Below, in pieces: positions 12,506 to 25,075 of a stretch of DNA of 64,000 bases (the first letter of the stretch is position 1; each line of letters begins with the position of its first letter). The notes under the pieces are model-generated. The model saw nothing but the letters and a program-made list of their open reading frames with translations, was not told where the DNA came from and did not search any database. The stretch is from assembly GCF_004337985.1 (NCBI RefSeq), contig NC_043744.1:1056730-1120729 (forward strand), read 5' to 3'. The position numbers were made by a program, and so were the translations under genes. This DNA is from Pyricularia pennisetigena. Taxonomy: Eukaryota; Ascomycota; Sordariomycetes; Magnaporthales; Pyriculariaceae.

Positions 12506-12952
12506 GATGGCCAGTCTTCTTGTGTTGGGACCACTTGATTGTTGAAGAAGTAAAAAGGAAAGGAATAAGTGAGGCTGAAGTTGATGAGATGATGGCGTAG
12601 TGAGACGAGTGAACTGGAGTCGGTCCAGTGGCCAGAATTTGATATGAAGTGTATGCAAGATACAAGCTGATATCTGAGCAAAAAGTAAGATTTTATGAGA
12701 ATACAATGCTCCTGAAAGTAAGGAGCCCCGCCTCAAGCCTCTTTTTGTCGGGCCTTGATCCAGAATTCTGATTTCCCCCTGGCAAAGAAGGGTGTGGATG
12801 CAAATGCTCCAGCTCACCTTGCGTTACCGAGACCAAACACACCTGACATTCACAGCCTCACCGTTTCTTTCAATTTTCTTGGCTTTTTGCTCATTGATTG
12901 CTCACATTACTTTGCAGCTACCAAGAATTGTCAAACGCTGCCGGCTCCAAAG
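12506..12952. other. divergent promoter region
   Basis: 447 bp between divergently transcribed genes (the Cys/His protein and the HSPA12-like protein). It probably holds both promoters. No clear TATA box is seen. Confidence 0.45.
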
Positions 12953-15223
12953 ATGCAGCGTAACAAAGCTGCCAAGCGCCCGAAGCTCGACCCAGACGCG
13001 AAAGTGCTGGCGAAAAGCACTGATCAACAAAAGCTGAAGCCTATGTGAGTTTTGAATATACCAAAACCCCAGATTTCGATACCTGGCCTGGGCTAATTGT
13101 ATTTATCTTACCTACCTTGTGCAGCCATATCGGCATTGATCATGGCACGACGTATACTCGAGTGAGGGTGAGTGTCGTTCCGCTCTATCCTCCTTGTCGT
13201 GTTCCCGTTAGCTCCAAGTAGCTAACCTGGACTCCTACTGCTCAACAGGTTTACTCCCCTAACTGGTCCAAAGAAATGCGGGCCGATATCGTCAAAGAAA
13301 GTCACATGCATACAGCTGAGCTCGATGCCACCCACGGCGTGGAGAGCCATTATGACACCTTTCCGGACTTCCCAGCCTTCATATGCCCTGAAAGAGACCC
13401 GCCCCTCTCCGGGTTTGCCGCAGAAAGGAAGCCCGATCGTATCCCGCTGAAGACGGCTGCTCTTCTGCTCGACCAGTCAAAAGACGTTGATACAAACAAA
13501 CCCCGGCAGAGCCTGTTGAAAAAGATACCCTGCGGAAGGCATCTCCTGAAACACAAGCACGAAGAGAAATTCCACAGGCTTATTGAACGTCTTTGGAAAG
13601 AGCACTTCCTCAACATTCGAAAGCGGATCGACGTATACTGCGATTTCAAATACAGCCCGGTTTCGCTCACGCTGTCCATGCCCAACTGGATGAACGACGA
13701 AAGGGTAGACAAGATCTACGAGTCCATCATAGCCGACGTATTTAGTGACATCATACCAGCTTCGGGCATCGAATTCATCGGCGAGGCGCAGGGCATGGTC
13801 AGATGCATACACAAGGAGTTCATCGAGGAGAAGTCCCGCCTCTCCGTCGAGATCGGCAACCGTCACCATATCCTAGTCATTGACATCGGAGGCAGCGCCA
13901 TGAACGGCGCCCTGTGTCAAATCGCAAGGGACGACAGCAACGCTGATGCCATTACTCACTGCGTCGAGGTCGACAGCTTCGGCTGTCCTGGCGGCAGTGA
14001 GCTGTGGCACATGCAGATCGGGGACGTCATCGCCAGCAAGGAGGGATACAACGTCGCAAGCGAGGATTTGCAGAAGCTTATGCAGCGATTCCGGCAGCTG
14101 CAGGGAAGTTACGAGGACCCTTCCAAGGCCATCCTCGTCGACGTCAATGATCGCAATTATCATCTTTCAAACACTCAAGCTAAAGAGTCCTGGCGCAAAT
14201 CTTTCAAAGATCCGATCGAAATGATCGAGAGGAAGGTTGACGAGGCTGTCGAACGAGTTGGAGATGCGGACCTGATGGTGATCTTTTCGGGTGGCTCTTT
14301 GAAGCTTGCGTATCTCCAGAACCTGATCAGAGGTTACATGAAAAACAACCACCCAAACGTTCCTCTCAACTTTATTCAGACGAGAGACGATGTCACTATT
14401 GCAGACAAGTGAGTGGATATGCACTCGCGCCCCGTACACTCACAAAAGAACATTGACAGACGGACAGACCCTAGACGCAGTCAAGTTCCAAGACAAAAGC
14501 TAACAAAAAGCGATGACATATAGCACCGGCCTCATCGCCCGTGGGTGTGCTTATGCGAGGACATTCAAGAGACCTGTACTCGAGGTGCTCGATCGCATGG
14601 CTCTTGGCGTACAAGACGGCTCGCCCATCAAACATGGCAGCAATGAGTGGCACTGGTTGGGAGATGTCAAAGTGCTGCATCACAAGGCAAGTTGACACGC
14701 CTGGAATCACAATCCTGACCGCAGCCTCCGGCAGGCTGGCTGACCAGAAGCTGAACAGAACCTAGCTGCCGGCGTCACGGGCTCGTGCACACTCAACAGG
14801 CGCACCGCGATCAAGAAGATCGGGCTCAGGATCATCGCGGACCCCCAGTTCCAAAGCCTGCGCGCCGGCGACGAAGTGCTCAACTTCCAAAACTGTTACG
14901 ACCTATACTCGGTCCCTGCGTCGGATCTCGAGACCCCAGGCGAATACACCTTCCAGGTTTCCCGCATCGCACCTCTGCTCATCGACGAGAGGCACAAGCT
15001 CAAGCTGGATCTCGAATGCGTCTATCTCGACAAAGGCCAGGGCATCGCCATGCGCAAGACGCGGAGCTACATGCTGCCGCTGTACTTCCACATCGGTACC
15101 TGCTGCGTGCTGCCCAAGGAGGACGAGGTGGAGATTTCGGACTGGGTCTATGCGTTGGCACAACCTCAGCCGATCAAGGTCTTTGATGAGAATCTGATTT
15201 TCATTGATCAAGGGGAGATTTGA
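12953..15223 (+). CDS. HSPA12-like Hsp70-family ATPase
   Basis: Five exons: 12953-13044, 13125-13167, 13249-14408, 14524-14686 and 14759-15223. The product is 640 aa. The fourth intron (14687-14758) is GC-AG (GCAAGT donor); the others are GT-AG. The actin/Hsp70 nucleotide-binding fold is marked by phosphate-1 IDHGTTYT at 35-42, phosphate-2 DIGGSAMN at 257-264, and the adenosine motif VIFSGGS starting at 389. No classical Hsp70 substrate-binding domain follows. The last 230 residues are a divergent tail, as in the HSPA12-like proteins that are numerous in filamentous fungi. Most of these have unknown clients and many lie near stress or incompatibility genes. The N-terminal 30 residues are Lys-rich with KRPK, a possible nuclear signal. 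ATP binding is well supported; chaperone activity is inferred only. Confidence 0.85.
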
Positions 15224-15826
15224 TTTCATGCCGCGTTCTGCTGGCAGGTTGTGTTTTGATTTATTGCTGATGCTGGTGCTTCAAGAAGCTCGAGATGCTG
15301 AGCTGAACAGGCCATGGTATTTGGTTCATGAGCCCTGTTATCGTTCAGCGGTGGCCTATGGACGCGGGAGCTGGGTATTTTGAGGGCTCTTCTATCTATC
15401 GTACATAGATTTAGGGCGAATCTGAGCAGCCTCCAGGATTGTCTACGGGGCCTTCGACATGTACAAAATTCGAGCCCGCAGAGCGTTTGTTAATTAATTG
15501 GCAACAGAATAAACATGTTCTCTCATATTACTCGCTAAACAAAAAGAAAAAAAAAAGAAGAAAAAAACGGTGCATATAGTAGTCTAAGTGGTACTGCCAT
15601 CTGAGTGGCACAAGGTATGGAAGCTAGTATACATGGTAGTGCAGAGTAGTAGGTGCAAATCGTGGATATTCTAGGGAGTCATTATCAAGCAGTCACTTCG
15701 ACTACTCTAGTCCTTCTTATTGGTAGGTAGGTAGGTAGGTATGTCGGTAGGTTAAAATAGCCTTACCCAGTAAAGCTGTACGACTCCCCTCAATCTTTAT
15801 TCCGGTTCTCTGCGGCTCTGCCTAGG
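15224..15826. other. convergent 3' flanks with GGTA repeats
   Basis: 603 bp between convergent genes. A short GGTA/GTAG tandem run sits at about 15,721-15,752 and an A-rich stretch at 15,540-15,567. No gene is seen. Confidence 0.5.
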
Positions 15827-17615
15827 TCATGACCCCTGCGCAAGACGCTTCATAGATTCTACCTCGGCAAAACTCACCCCGCGCTCCATCTCCAACCCCT
15901 TCGCAGCAAGAGCGGCAAACTTCCTCGCGAGATTGGCATCCCCAGCCATGTCGTGGATGCGCGCAGCGAGCATCCAGGCCCCGGCAATCTTGCTCTCCAG
16001 CCGCTCCGCCTCGTACAGCCGCACCAGCTCCTCGGCCGTCGCGACATTCTTTTGGGCCCCGCCGCCAGAAAAACCACTGTTCACCGCCCGCGCCAAGCTC
16101 TCCTCGAGCTTCTTGATGCGTCGGATCCGCCTCTCGGACGCGGCGGCCTGCCCCGCCGACAGGCTGCAGTGTGCGCAGCCGCAGACGAAGCCGAGCGACG
16201 AGCGCGTGCGGGCCTGGCGGTCCCGGGCGGGGTCCATCTGGTCGACGTAGGAGATGGTGAGCTCCTCGCCGGGCTGGATGTCGCGCACAGCGTGCGTGCG
16301 GTGGACGAGGTTGTTGTCGATGTGGAAAACCATGCTGGGAGCGTTGTTTTGATGTTAGCTGGTGCAGCCTGCCGGTTGGGGATATGCGTTTATGGCACTG
16401 TCACATGTCTGTTGACTTTGGATAAAAACATGACCGTTGCGACGAGCTTGCAGCAGTAGGGCTCAGTTGTGCGATTGGATGGAAGATTAAACCATAAAAG
16501 TCATCCCCCCTGCGGCCCTCTGGATTAAGCTTGCATCGTGCGCAAATTTGGCATGAGAGAAAGAGAGAGAACAAAAAAAAAAAGGCTATACATGGGAGGA
16601 AAAAAAAAAAGAAAAAAGAAAAGAAACAAAAAGCTTACTTGGGCCTGCAATCGTGGTTCAACCTCGACACGTTTGGAAAGTTACCGTAATGAAAGCCATC
16701 TTTGGGGTCGTCGCCGACGCCGGACAGGGCCATCTGGAACGAATTGGTAAACAGTTTATCCATGATAGCCATGGCGCCCTGGAAATCGCCCTGCCCTCCC
16801 TGAGCCATGAAAGACTTGCGCGTCGCGGGCGTCATTTTGGACACGGCGAGCTCCAGGGCGGGAAAGTAGATGTCGGTCGGCTCCTCCAGGGCCAGTTTGT
16901 GGATCAGGATCGCCGGCGTTTCGGCCATGACCAGCTCGCCCCTGGCGATGGGCCGCTTTGCGACAAGGCCCAGGCCCTTTCCGGGGATGGACTGCGCCCT
17001 GAAGGGTTTGTCTCTGCCATGTTTGCCCTTCTGGCTTGTCGTCGCCGTGTCGGGGCGAAGCGCCTTGACCCGTTTGCTGTTGGCCTTGGTCGTGACCAGC
17101 ACGATGCCGCCGTTGCCGAAATTGGGGTTCGCAAAAACACAATATCCGCCGACGCAGCCGTGCGGACCACCCCAACTCTGCGCTACTGCTGCTGCTGCTC
17201 CTGCTGCTGCTGCTGCTTCTGCTGCTTCTGCTGCTTCTGCTGCTTCTGCTGCTTCTGCTGCTTCTGCTGCTTCTGCTGCTTCTGCTGCTTCTGCTGCTTC
17301 TGCTGCTTCTGCTGCTTCTGCTGCTTCTGCTGCTTCTGCTGCTTCTGCTGCTTCTGCTGCTTCTGCTGCTTCTGCTGCCGCTGCCACCGCGGCTTCTGCT
17401 GCAGGATCGGGCTGTGCTGGAGCTCCAGGAGGGTTAGGTGTTTTTTGGGCGGCGGGGTAGCCCGAAATAGCGCGGGGACATGTTGGCAACAGCAAACTGT
17501 AGAGGCCACCTTCGCGCGGACAGGCGGCGGTAGTTTCGAATTCGACGGCGGCAATTGGCGTGAAGAATGCAGCCACCGCCACAGGCGCAAGCAGAGAAAA
17601 TGATGGGCCCTTCAT
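15827..17615 (-). CDS. SET-domain protein with signal peptide and (EAA)n tract
   Basis: Two exons: 17615-16639 and 16334-15827. The 304-bp intron is long for this locus (GTAAGC donor, CCAG acceptor). The product is 494 aa. The N-terminus is hydrophobic and ends in a plausible signal-peptidase site (about residues 1-23). A low-complexity Glu-Ala-Ala stretch covers about residues 77-138. The SET domain runs from about residue 205 (PGKGLGLVAKRPI...) through the catalytic NHDCRPN at 320-326, whose last Asn is formed across the intron, to ELTISYVD. A post-SET zinc-type CGCxxC follows. SET domains transfer methyl groups from S-adenosylmethionine to lysine. The fold is the SMYD/SET5-like type common in fungi. 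A signal peptide on a SET protein is odd: it may be secreted, or the real start may be downstream. Confidence 0.88.
17217..17378 (-). repeat. 18-copy 9-bp in-frame minisatellite
   Basis: Eighteen perfect head-to-tail copies of TTCTGCTGC on the plus strand read as Glu-Ala-Ala in the SET-domain gene. Because the unit is a multiple of three, copy-number change would keep the frame. Degenerate Ala codons flank both ends. Confidence 0.95.
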
Positions 17616-19562
17616 GGCTGCTTGGTTCAGACTCTAAAAGAGCATTGCTCGATTTTTTTTTTTTTTTTTTTTTTTCCTATTTTCCGGATGGCGAGACTTC
17701 TTTGACAGGCCAGCTGGTCCAAGTGTGTGTAATTTTTTCAAACCTGGGGGAGAGATAGATTGATGCTTTACGTAAGGTAGCCCATGAGTAGGGACCTGAT
17801 TTTGTCTTGCTTTTCTTTTTCTTCTTTTCTCTACAGTAAAAAAAAAACACGATGCCAATGCCACCGTCAAGGTCCAACCGTTGCAACCTGTTTCAGTCGC
17901 AGTCATTTTCTGGGGTCGGGCCGTTGTTTCCGGCTCGGCACCTAGCAGGCAGCAAATCTCACAAAAACTCAATTAAGTGGCACCTTTTAAACCACATGGT
18001 CCTGCGTTTGTTGCAGGCCCTGGACGTTCTGCAACAGCAAACCAAGAAAACAATCAACAGTGAAGTTGCGGTTGTGACAGCTTTGATGGAAACATGTTGA
18101 TTAATTACAGCAGACAAAGTGTTCTCGATCCCGTCCGTCACATGCGTTTGGACCCTTCGAAACAGTTGTGGATCAGAACCTCTACGGTTCCTTTTCCGCA
18201 CGTCAGGCGAGCCTGACAACGAGACCCGCGACAAACACTTCAGACTGATCTCTTCACGCGACAAGCTGTCTCCTCCAGCGCAACCGACCGGCCGATGACG
18301 ATGGGAGCGAAAAAAAAGAGAGAAAAAAAAACACGCCACCTTTATTATTGATCTGAGAGGGAAAAACATCTATCCTGCGGCTCATACCCGTAACTGATTG
18401 AAAATGGTCGACGGATTGCACGAGGCAATCGGCGCACCTACTAATTTTAGCCGTGATTGCATGGCAGTACGATGCTTGTTGCTGACATCGTTGGCAGGGT
18501 TGGGAGAGATCTGCTAGTCTAGTGTAGAACTAGGTTTACATGCGCTAGTTGTCTAGACTCTACCGGCTCCCATCGTGACCGACGGCAGCAGAAGGATTCG
18601 CAATCATGTTGCCAAGTGGCAGAGCGCTAATCAGGGGCTGAAGGGCCATGATGCTACTTTCTCCAGAACTCCGTTGTGAAGCGACCGCCATTCACTGACG
18701 CTCGACCTGAGGGGAAAAAAAAAAAAAAAAAAAAAAAAAAACGATTTTGCTCGCCAGCACATAAGCTTTTCTCAGGGCTATCAGTCCGATCGCCAAAGAT
18801 ATGGAGGTCGCAGCTCCAGAGGCACCTAGACCAGCAATCCCTGGCCGACTTGCCAGCTTTGCTCATCCAACATTGGTCCAACCACACCATTCACTGACTC
18901 GAAGCTTGGCCTGATCCTTTGATTGTTCACTCCAAGCCCTGGCCAAAGTATTATACAAAAGGCAGATGGATGTTGGGGTTGACGTCAGTCGTCCATTCTG
19001 CCGACCCATTTTTTCGCCAACGACTGGCGTAGACCCTTTTGTCTTTGCAATCGTTCAGACCCGACTGAACATGCCCCCAGGGTTCCTCAGGATTGCCATG
19101 TGCTGTTCAAAAAGTGACGAGTCTTCAGCTGGCTTGCGCTACTGCTGATGTTCGGAAGATAAGCCAACTCTACTAACACGTGATAAGCATTTGTACACGC
19201 AAGTAAAGAGTATCTAGCGCGAGCCCTGTAAGGCCCAGCAAAGCTCCCAAGTCTATGTGGTTTCCATCTCATTTCTGCCTAGCCGCCTTGCAGGAAGTCT
19301 ACTTTGCCCTGCATCCTGAAGAGCAGCCAACCACGGGATTCGGCCGATGCGTTTAAGATTTAAGACAAAACCCAACACCTGACCTGGAATGAAAGGCCGT
19401 CTGATGGCTGCTCAACTGTAACAATTATATTTTAAGAAGAAGAAAAAAAAAACGCGAATGTTGCGCCGCTGGGGGTTTCAAGTGCCCTCAGTGTCCTTGT
19501 TATTGTTGTCAACTTTATCAACTTGAAAAGCAGCCGTCGCGCGCTGCCTCTGTCCCACAGCA
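17616..19562. other. intergenic, homopolymer tracts
   Basis: 1.9 kb between the SET gene and the monooxygenase gene, which are transcribed away from each other. Long T and A runs lie at about 17,650-17,674 and 18,716-18,740. Frames across these runs are artefacts of the homopolymers. No gene is supported. Confidence 0.55.
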
Positions 19563-19980
19563 ATGTCGGTAGAAACAGCAGCAGAAGCCATGGCGGACGT
19601 CATCATCATCGGCGCCGGCCCCTCTGGCCTTTGCGCTGCCAAGACGTTCCTCCAGCTGCAGCCCAATGCCACGGTGACCATCCTGGAGGCTGGGCCGTCC
19701 CTGGGTGGTGTCTGGGCCACGGAGCGCCTCTTCCCGACCCTCAAGACCAACAACCTCGCGGGCAACTTTGATTTTAGCGATTTTCCAATGACGCCGGAGC
19801 GGTTCGACGTCCGCCCGGGACAGCACATCTCGGGCGAGTCCATGAACGCGTATTTCAAGGCCTACGCAGAGCACTTCCAGCTCACGGCCAGGATACGGTA
19901 CAACGCCAAGGTCATAGAGGTCCGGAGGCCGGCGGAGGGGGAAGGGTGGCTGGTGGAGGTGGAGGACCCCAGCAAGCCGC

Positions 19981-20013
<33 letters not shown>

Positions 20014-21789
20014 AACAGCAGCAGCAGCAGCAGCATCTCCAGCCCTGGACGGAGACGCTGCGGTGCAGGAAGCTGATCGTCGCCACGGGCGTGAACCCCA
20101 AGCCTCGGATCGCCGAGATGCGGGGCGCGGCCGACTTCAAGGGGCCCATTATCCACTCGTCCGAAATGGGGCCTCAGTTCGAAGCCGTCTTCAACGGCGG
20201 CCGAGACAAAGAAGGCGACGGCGCGCGGCGGAAAAAGTCAATCTGCGTCATCGGCGGCAGCAAGTCGTCGTACGACGCCGCCTACCTGGCGTGCGTGACG
20301 GGCCACCAGGTCGACTGGGTCATCCGCGAGACGGGCCGCGGGCCGTCGTGGATCATGCCGTCCTGGGCGAGGATGGGCCCGTTCAAGCTCGTGAGGGAGA
20401 GGCTGGCCAGGGTCCGGTTCATATCCTTCATGTCGCCTTGGGCGTTTGACGACTTTTCGGGCGTCGGTTGGCTGCGGGAGGCGGTGCACGGAACGGCGGC
20501 GGGGAGGTTCGTCAAGGGCAAGTTTTGGAAGCTGATGCATTTCACCACGGCGGTGCAGACTGGGTTCAAGGGCAAGTCTCCCCATATGGTTTTGGAGCCG
20601 GAGCATAGTCCGTTCTGGTAAGTTGTAAAACCCCCCCCCCCCCCCAGCACAGATGATGCTGCTGCTGCTGCTGCTCGTTGCTTGTTGCACATGTGCGTTG
20701 CTTACAAACGTTGTACTTGTTTCCAGGTACGGAACAGCAACCGGCATCGACAACTACGACCTGAGCATTCACAAGTTTGTAGATTCCGGACAAATCAGGG
20801 TCCACAGGGACGACGTATCCCACCTTTCCGACCACAAAGTGCACCTCTCCCGCGGTCAGGAGCTCCAAGTAGACGCCATAATAGCCGCGACCGGGTACTG
20901 GGCCAAGCCAGCCATAAACTTCACGCCCGAGAGCACACACTCGGGCCTGGGCGTGCCCTCCATCTCGCTCAGCCAATCGCAGCAGCTCCACTGGCGCAGG
21001 CTCGACGCGGCCAGCGACGCCAAGCTCGGGGCACGGTTCCCGGAGCTGATCAAGGGCCCACAGGACAAAAAGTCAAAATCCTCCTCCCCTGGGCGGTGGT
21101 CAAAGAGCAGCAACGGCAGCAGTAGCAGCAGCAGCAAAAAAGCCCCGGCGGCTCGCCCCGCCCTCTACAAGCTCGGGTCCGCGGACCACGGGATCCCGTA
21201 CAGCCCCTGGCGCCTTTACCGCGGCATCGCCCCTCCCGGCCTCGCGGCGACGGGCGACCGGTCGCTCGCCTTCGTCGGCATCCACAACAACCTGAGCAAC
21301 CTGACGCGGCTCGAGGTGCAGAGCCTCTGGGCGGCGTCGTACCTGCTCGGCCACGCGCTCGACGACCCGAACCTGGACGGGTCGCCGCGGTCCGCCAAGG
21401 CCATCTTCGAGGACGCGGCGCTGCTGCAGCGCTGGTCGCAGCGCCGCGCCCCGCTCGGCCACGGCCGGTCCTTCCCCGATATGGTCTTCGACCAGCTCCC
21501 CTACTGGGACCTGCTGCTGCACGACCTGGGCCTGCCGACCGCGCGCAAGGGCAGCCTGTGGAGGGAGCTGTTTGAGCCATACACCCAGCAGGACTACAGC
21601 GGCCTCGTGGAGGAGTACCTGGCCAAGGGGCCCGGGGCACCGGAGGAGACTACGCCGCGCAGGGCCGTCTGCGAGTCGCGCGAGGAGCCGAACCCCCTGG
21701 CGTACGGCTTGAGGGTTGTGCAATGGGCGGGGCTGGCGTCTATGACACTGTGGTTCTTTTATTGGGTTTTGGTGGTGAGGCAGTTTTGA
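19563..21789 (+). CDS. FAD-dependent monooxygenase (FMO-like)
   Basis: Two exons: 19563-20617 and 20727-21789. The 109-bp intron carries a run of about 17 C. The product is 705 aa. The FAD Rossmann motif GAGPSG is at residues 17-22. The second dinucleotide (NADPH) motif IGGSKSS lies near 228-236, and an ATGY motif typical of flavin-containing monooxygenases follows early in exon 2. The C-terminus ends in a hydrophobic segment (about 685-702), probably a membrane anchor. Such enzymes insert one oxygen atom at N, S or carbonyl carbon; the substrate cannot be told. Seven Asp followed by Glu and seven Gln interrupt the domain at about residue 140-157, and a Ser/Lys-rich stretch lies in exon 2. 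Both look like surface-loop expansions. No biosynthetic partners are adjacent. Confidence 0.88.
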
Positions 21790-22462
21790 GACCGGGTAGT
21801 GCTTGCAAATCAAACTGCAAAGCCCTCCCCCGGGGGGTGTCGTGGTAGATGAACATGCCCTACTTATCGCGGGCAGCGGAGATGTTTTGTGTTCTCTGCA
21901 GAGTGCCGAGCTTAATCCTATCAACTTTCCTGTGTCAGTACCGAAGCAACCTTTTTTTTTTTTTTTTTCATTTTCGCACCGAATATATACAACCTTGGAC
22001 CAATACTTGATGTGCAATTGCGTAAGGGAGATTCTTTTAGTGGTTTCTTTTCTTTTTTTTTTCCCCCATCTTCTCGATAAGGTTTGGTTGTATCCTGCAG
22101 TGGCAACCACCGAGTAAGGGTTTCACCTTCAAAAAAGGTACAACCCTGGTTAAACATTCTTCGTCCTTCTAGAGAGTCTATAGTTTACTACGAAGTAACT
22201 GACGCAAGCCCTTCTTTCCTGCAGCCAACACCTTTGCGTCCAGAAAAGTTAGTCATCGCAAGGATGGGGGTATAATTGTACAAAGCCGTGTGTCAGAACG
22301 CTACAAGTCACTCGATCTACTGTCGCACGCCGGCTCATCCTGGCCTTTCGTCAAATGTCAAGGGTGCGAATACCCATACAAGGTTGAATGCTCTCCAAGA
22401 TATCCGCCTCGGCAATTTTGACCAAAAATAGCCTTAAAACGGCTCAGGGAAATGTGGCGATT

Positions 22463-22521
<59 letters not shown>

Positions 22522-22542
22522 NNNNNNNNNNNNNNNNNNNNN
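22522..22542. other. assembly gap (21 N) inside a poly-T run
   Basis: The unknown bases are bounded on both sides by T, so the true T-run length is not resolved. Frames that read through it are not real evidence. Confidence 0.98.
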
Positions 22543-24865
22543 TTTTTTTGGTTATATGGGAACCATGCTCTTGGCAATCTGCGCTATCATGGAGACAGGG
22601 ACGGCAACTCCCTATAGGCCCTTCACAGGAAGGTGTGAATCGGCGTACGTAATGACTGTCGGTAATTTCAACTTGATAACATTCTTCCCAGGCTTTCTCA
22701 GAGTTTACGTCCCGACTCCACAAATCCACACAAATTCCTACCATCGAGACACAGTAGTTGGTTTTCATGCTCTAGTCTAGACTTAATGATTGCCACCTGA
22801 CCTTTGCAAGTTGGCATGGTGCTCATATGCTTGGGATATCGAGCGTGCCTCAAGGTAGGTCCTTTTTCACCGATTGGCTCATCGTAATCTGGACAGTCTC
22901 GCTAGGTTTCATAGCTCACATATGTACCTGGCGCTTTTGTAAGAGGCGCGGTGTTTGACCGCAATTGCCCGCGAAGGCTTGTTTCTCCATGGCTGCCGAA
23001 GCTCTGATGAAACTCCCTAGCAGTAGTATTTTTTTTTTTTTTTTGATAGCCGCGCGTAAACTACGTGGACAGAGCTCAACTGCTGATTAATGTGCACCTA
23101 TTTCATACCAAGCAACTTGTCATAAACATGTACAGAAAATCTTAGTCGAGACGTTGAAACCAACTAAGGTATGCGCCCATGTCAAACCTTTGTGGTCCAA
23201 TCGTAATCCAATTGTCAACATGGCATATCCCATCAGCCCTGCCCGCACGAAAAGAGTCATACACATTTCTTGGTAACACACTTTCAACCCCGCAAAAAGA
23301 CATCGGTCTTGAGTTAAACTGAAATTATAGATTTAGGGTATGGGATCCTGTGAACCATGGCAGGTGGAGCGGGCGCTAGGTGCTGGGTATCTTTAGAATA
23401 TCAGAGTATATTTGTGCAACTGCGTCGTAAACTGGCTTTTTGTATGCATCAAGAACGAACCGAGAGTTCATGCTAAACTCATCACCTATGCCAATAACAG
23501 CAAGATCAATGCGCCCATCAGTTTTATGACGGTTATGTCCGTTGTCTAACCCCTATCAAATGCCTTGACTGTAACAGTTCGTGTCCTTTTGTGCTGGTTC
23601 TAACGTCTGAGCGTGTCATCTGATGCCCTGTATCCTTTAATGACAGCCGGACAATTATATCGTCTTTTGTATAGGATCGAAAAACAATGTCACTTTCTTG
23701 AACCCTCACAGGGTAATTAATTCAAGGCAGATCACCTGAAGATGAACCGGAATGAGTGTATTTGGGACGAAAGAGAAGAATCATTTCCCTCGAATGATAT
23801 CACGATTGCGAGACGCTCTACGACGCTGCCGTCCAAGGAGAACTGCCCGGTCCTCAGGCATAGATTTGATTGGATTCTTGCAGAACATCCCAGTCTCTGA
23901 TTCGCAAAAAAGGCCCGAACTAGCTCACAATACTGAAGAAGAATAAAAAAGCGATGAATGGCGTGCTCGAAAATTCGGGAAAGAAAGGATTCGGACCATG
24001 TTCATGGTCCCTTGCCAGCATTTGCTGTGACCGGATGAAACGCAAACAAGCATTGTACAGAAAGCTTAACTCCAGTTCCGGCATATCTTAATCGCTAGAT
24101 CTAGCCAAATTCAGCAAGATCAACGCCGCCGTTTTCACCTTTTCGAAATCCCAAAGGGAACAAAACGATAGTCTCGATTTCCCATGGATTTATCTGCTCT
24201 CCAGCTTCCGTCGAGCTGGTGGCATCAGGAAGAGCAGGGAAAAATGACAAGCAGTCTTCTCCTGTAGGACATTTGAGGCTATTATAATTTTGGCATCAAA
24301 GTATTGAGGAGTGGCCACTAAACCGGCCTTTGAATTCAAATTTGTGTTCATCTTTCGATTATAATTTGGTTCTTGGAGCTTAAGCTCAACATCACCCATT
24401 TGCCACTTTCTTTTCTAGCGGCTCGCGGCCAGACAAATGAGGGGATAGAGTGGCGATTCAGGTCAGTATAGTCAGAAGCCGTGATCTTGTACCTGGACAC
24501 CATTACACTCGCATGCGGCTTTTGATCCTTGCCATGCCCGTCTCGGAATATGCACAAGCTTGATTTGGTTTTGGTTTTTTTTTCACGCACAAACCTGTTC
24601 CTGGGCACGAAATAGTGCCAAAGAATGCTGGGCGACCTCAACAGGTGCAACAGTTGAAACTTTGTCGGGGTACTGTTTGAGGGGAGTTTAGTCTGACTCA
24701 ACGGGCCTCAACGAAAGAACAACTCAGCGGCACAGGACGATAGTGTCGTGATGCTTGCAAAAGGATCCCGCCCTCGGGGGCATGGGTAGCTGTCACGTAC
24801 TGGGACGACACTGGCCTTCCCGATCTGTGTGTGGAGAAGACTCAAGGCAGCTGTGGAATTTCGAT

Positions 24866-24872
24866 TATAAAG
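24866..24872 (+). promoter_or_regulatory. TATA-like box of the secreted coiled-coil gene
   Basis: TATAAAG lies about 200 bp before the ATG at 25076. It is followed by pyrimidine-rich leader sequence. A GTAAATG/AG pair in the leader could be a 5' UTR intron. Confidence 0.4.
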
Positions 24873-25075
24873 GTGGCTTTGCTCGCCTCGAGATTCGTTG
24901 CTCTACATCTTTTCTCTCCTCATCCGCAAGCCGGTAAATGACCTATATATTATTCACTTCTATTTGTAAAAATTTTAACAAACGTCTATTTCTTTTTCTT
25001 TTGAGCAATCCTCACTAATCTACTCATCTACACCTTAAGACCCCAACTCAACTCAACCAGAACCAAACAATCAAG

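Larger units (their letters stand above)
21790..25075. other. gene-poor 3.3-kb stretch
   Basis: Several T runs (21,951-21,969; 22,465-22,549 around a gap; 23,031-23,044) break this region up. Open frames here are short and unsupported. A hairpin-forming CCCCCGGGGGG lies near 21,827. The right end is the promoter of the secreted protein gene. Confidence 0.55.

Noticed and set aside
17217..17378. CRISPR-like array
   Set aside because: Units are 9 bp, contiguous, without spacers, and in a eukaryotic coding exon.
16653..17603. 316-codon plus-strand frame with a Cys/Phe-rich repeat
   Set aside because: It is the antisense reading of the (EAA)n minisatellite in the SET gene. The Cys-rich look is an artefact of the TTCTGCTGC repeat.
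22358..22780. Frames through the poly-T run and small gap
   Set aside because: The openness comes from the homopolymer and from N bases, not from coding sequence.
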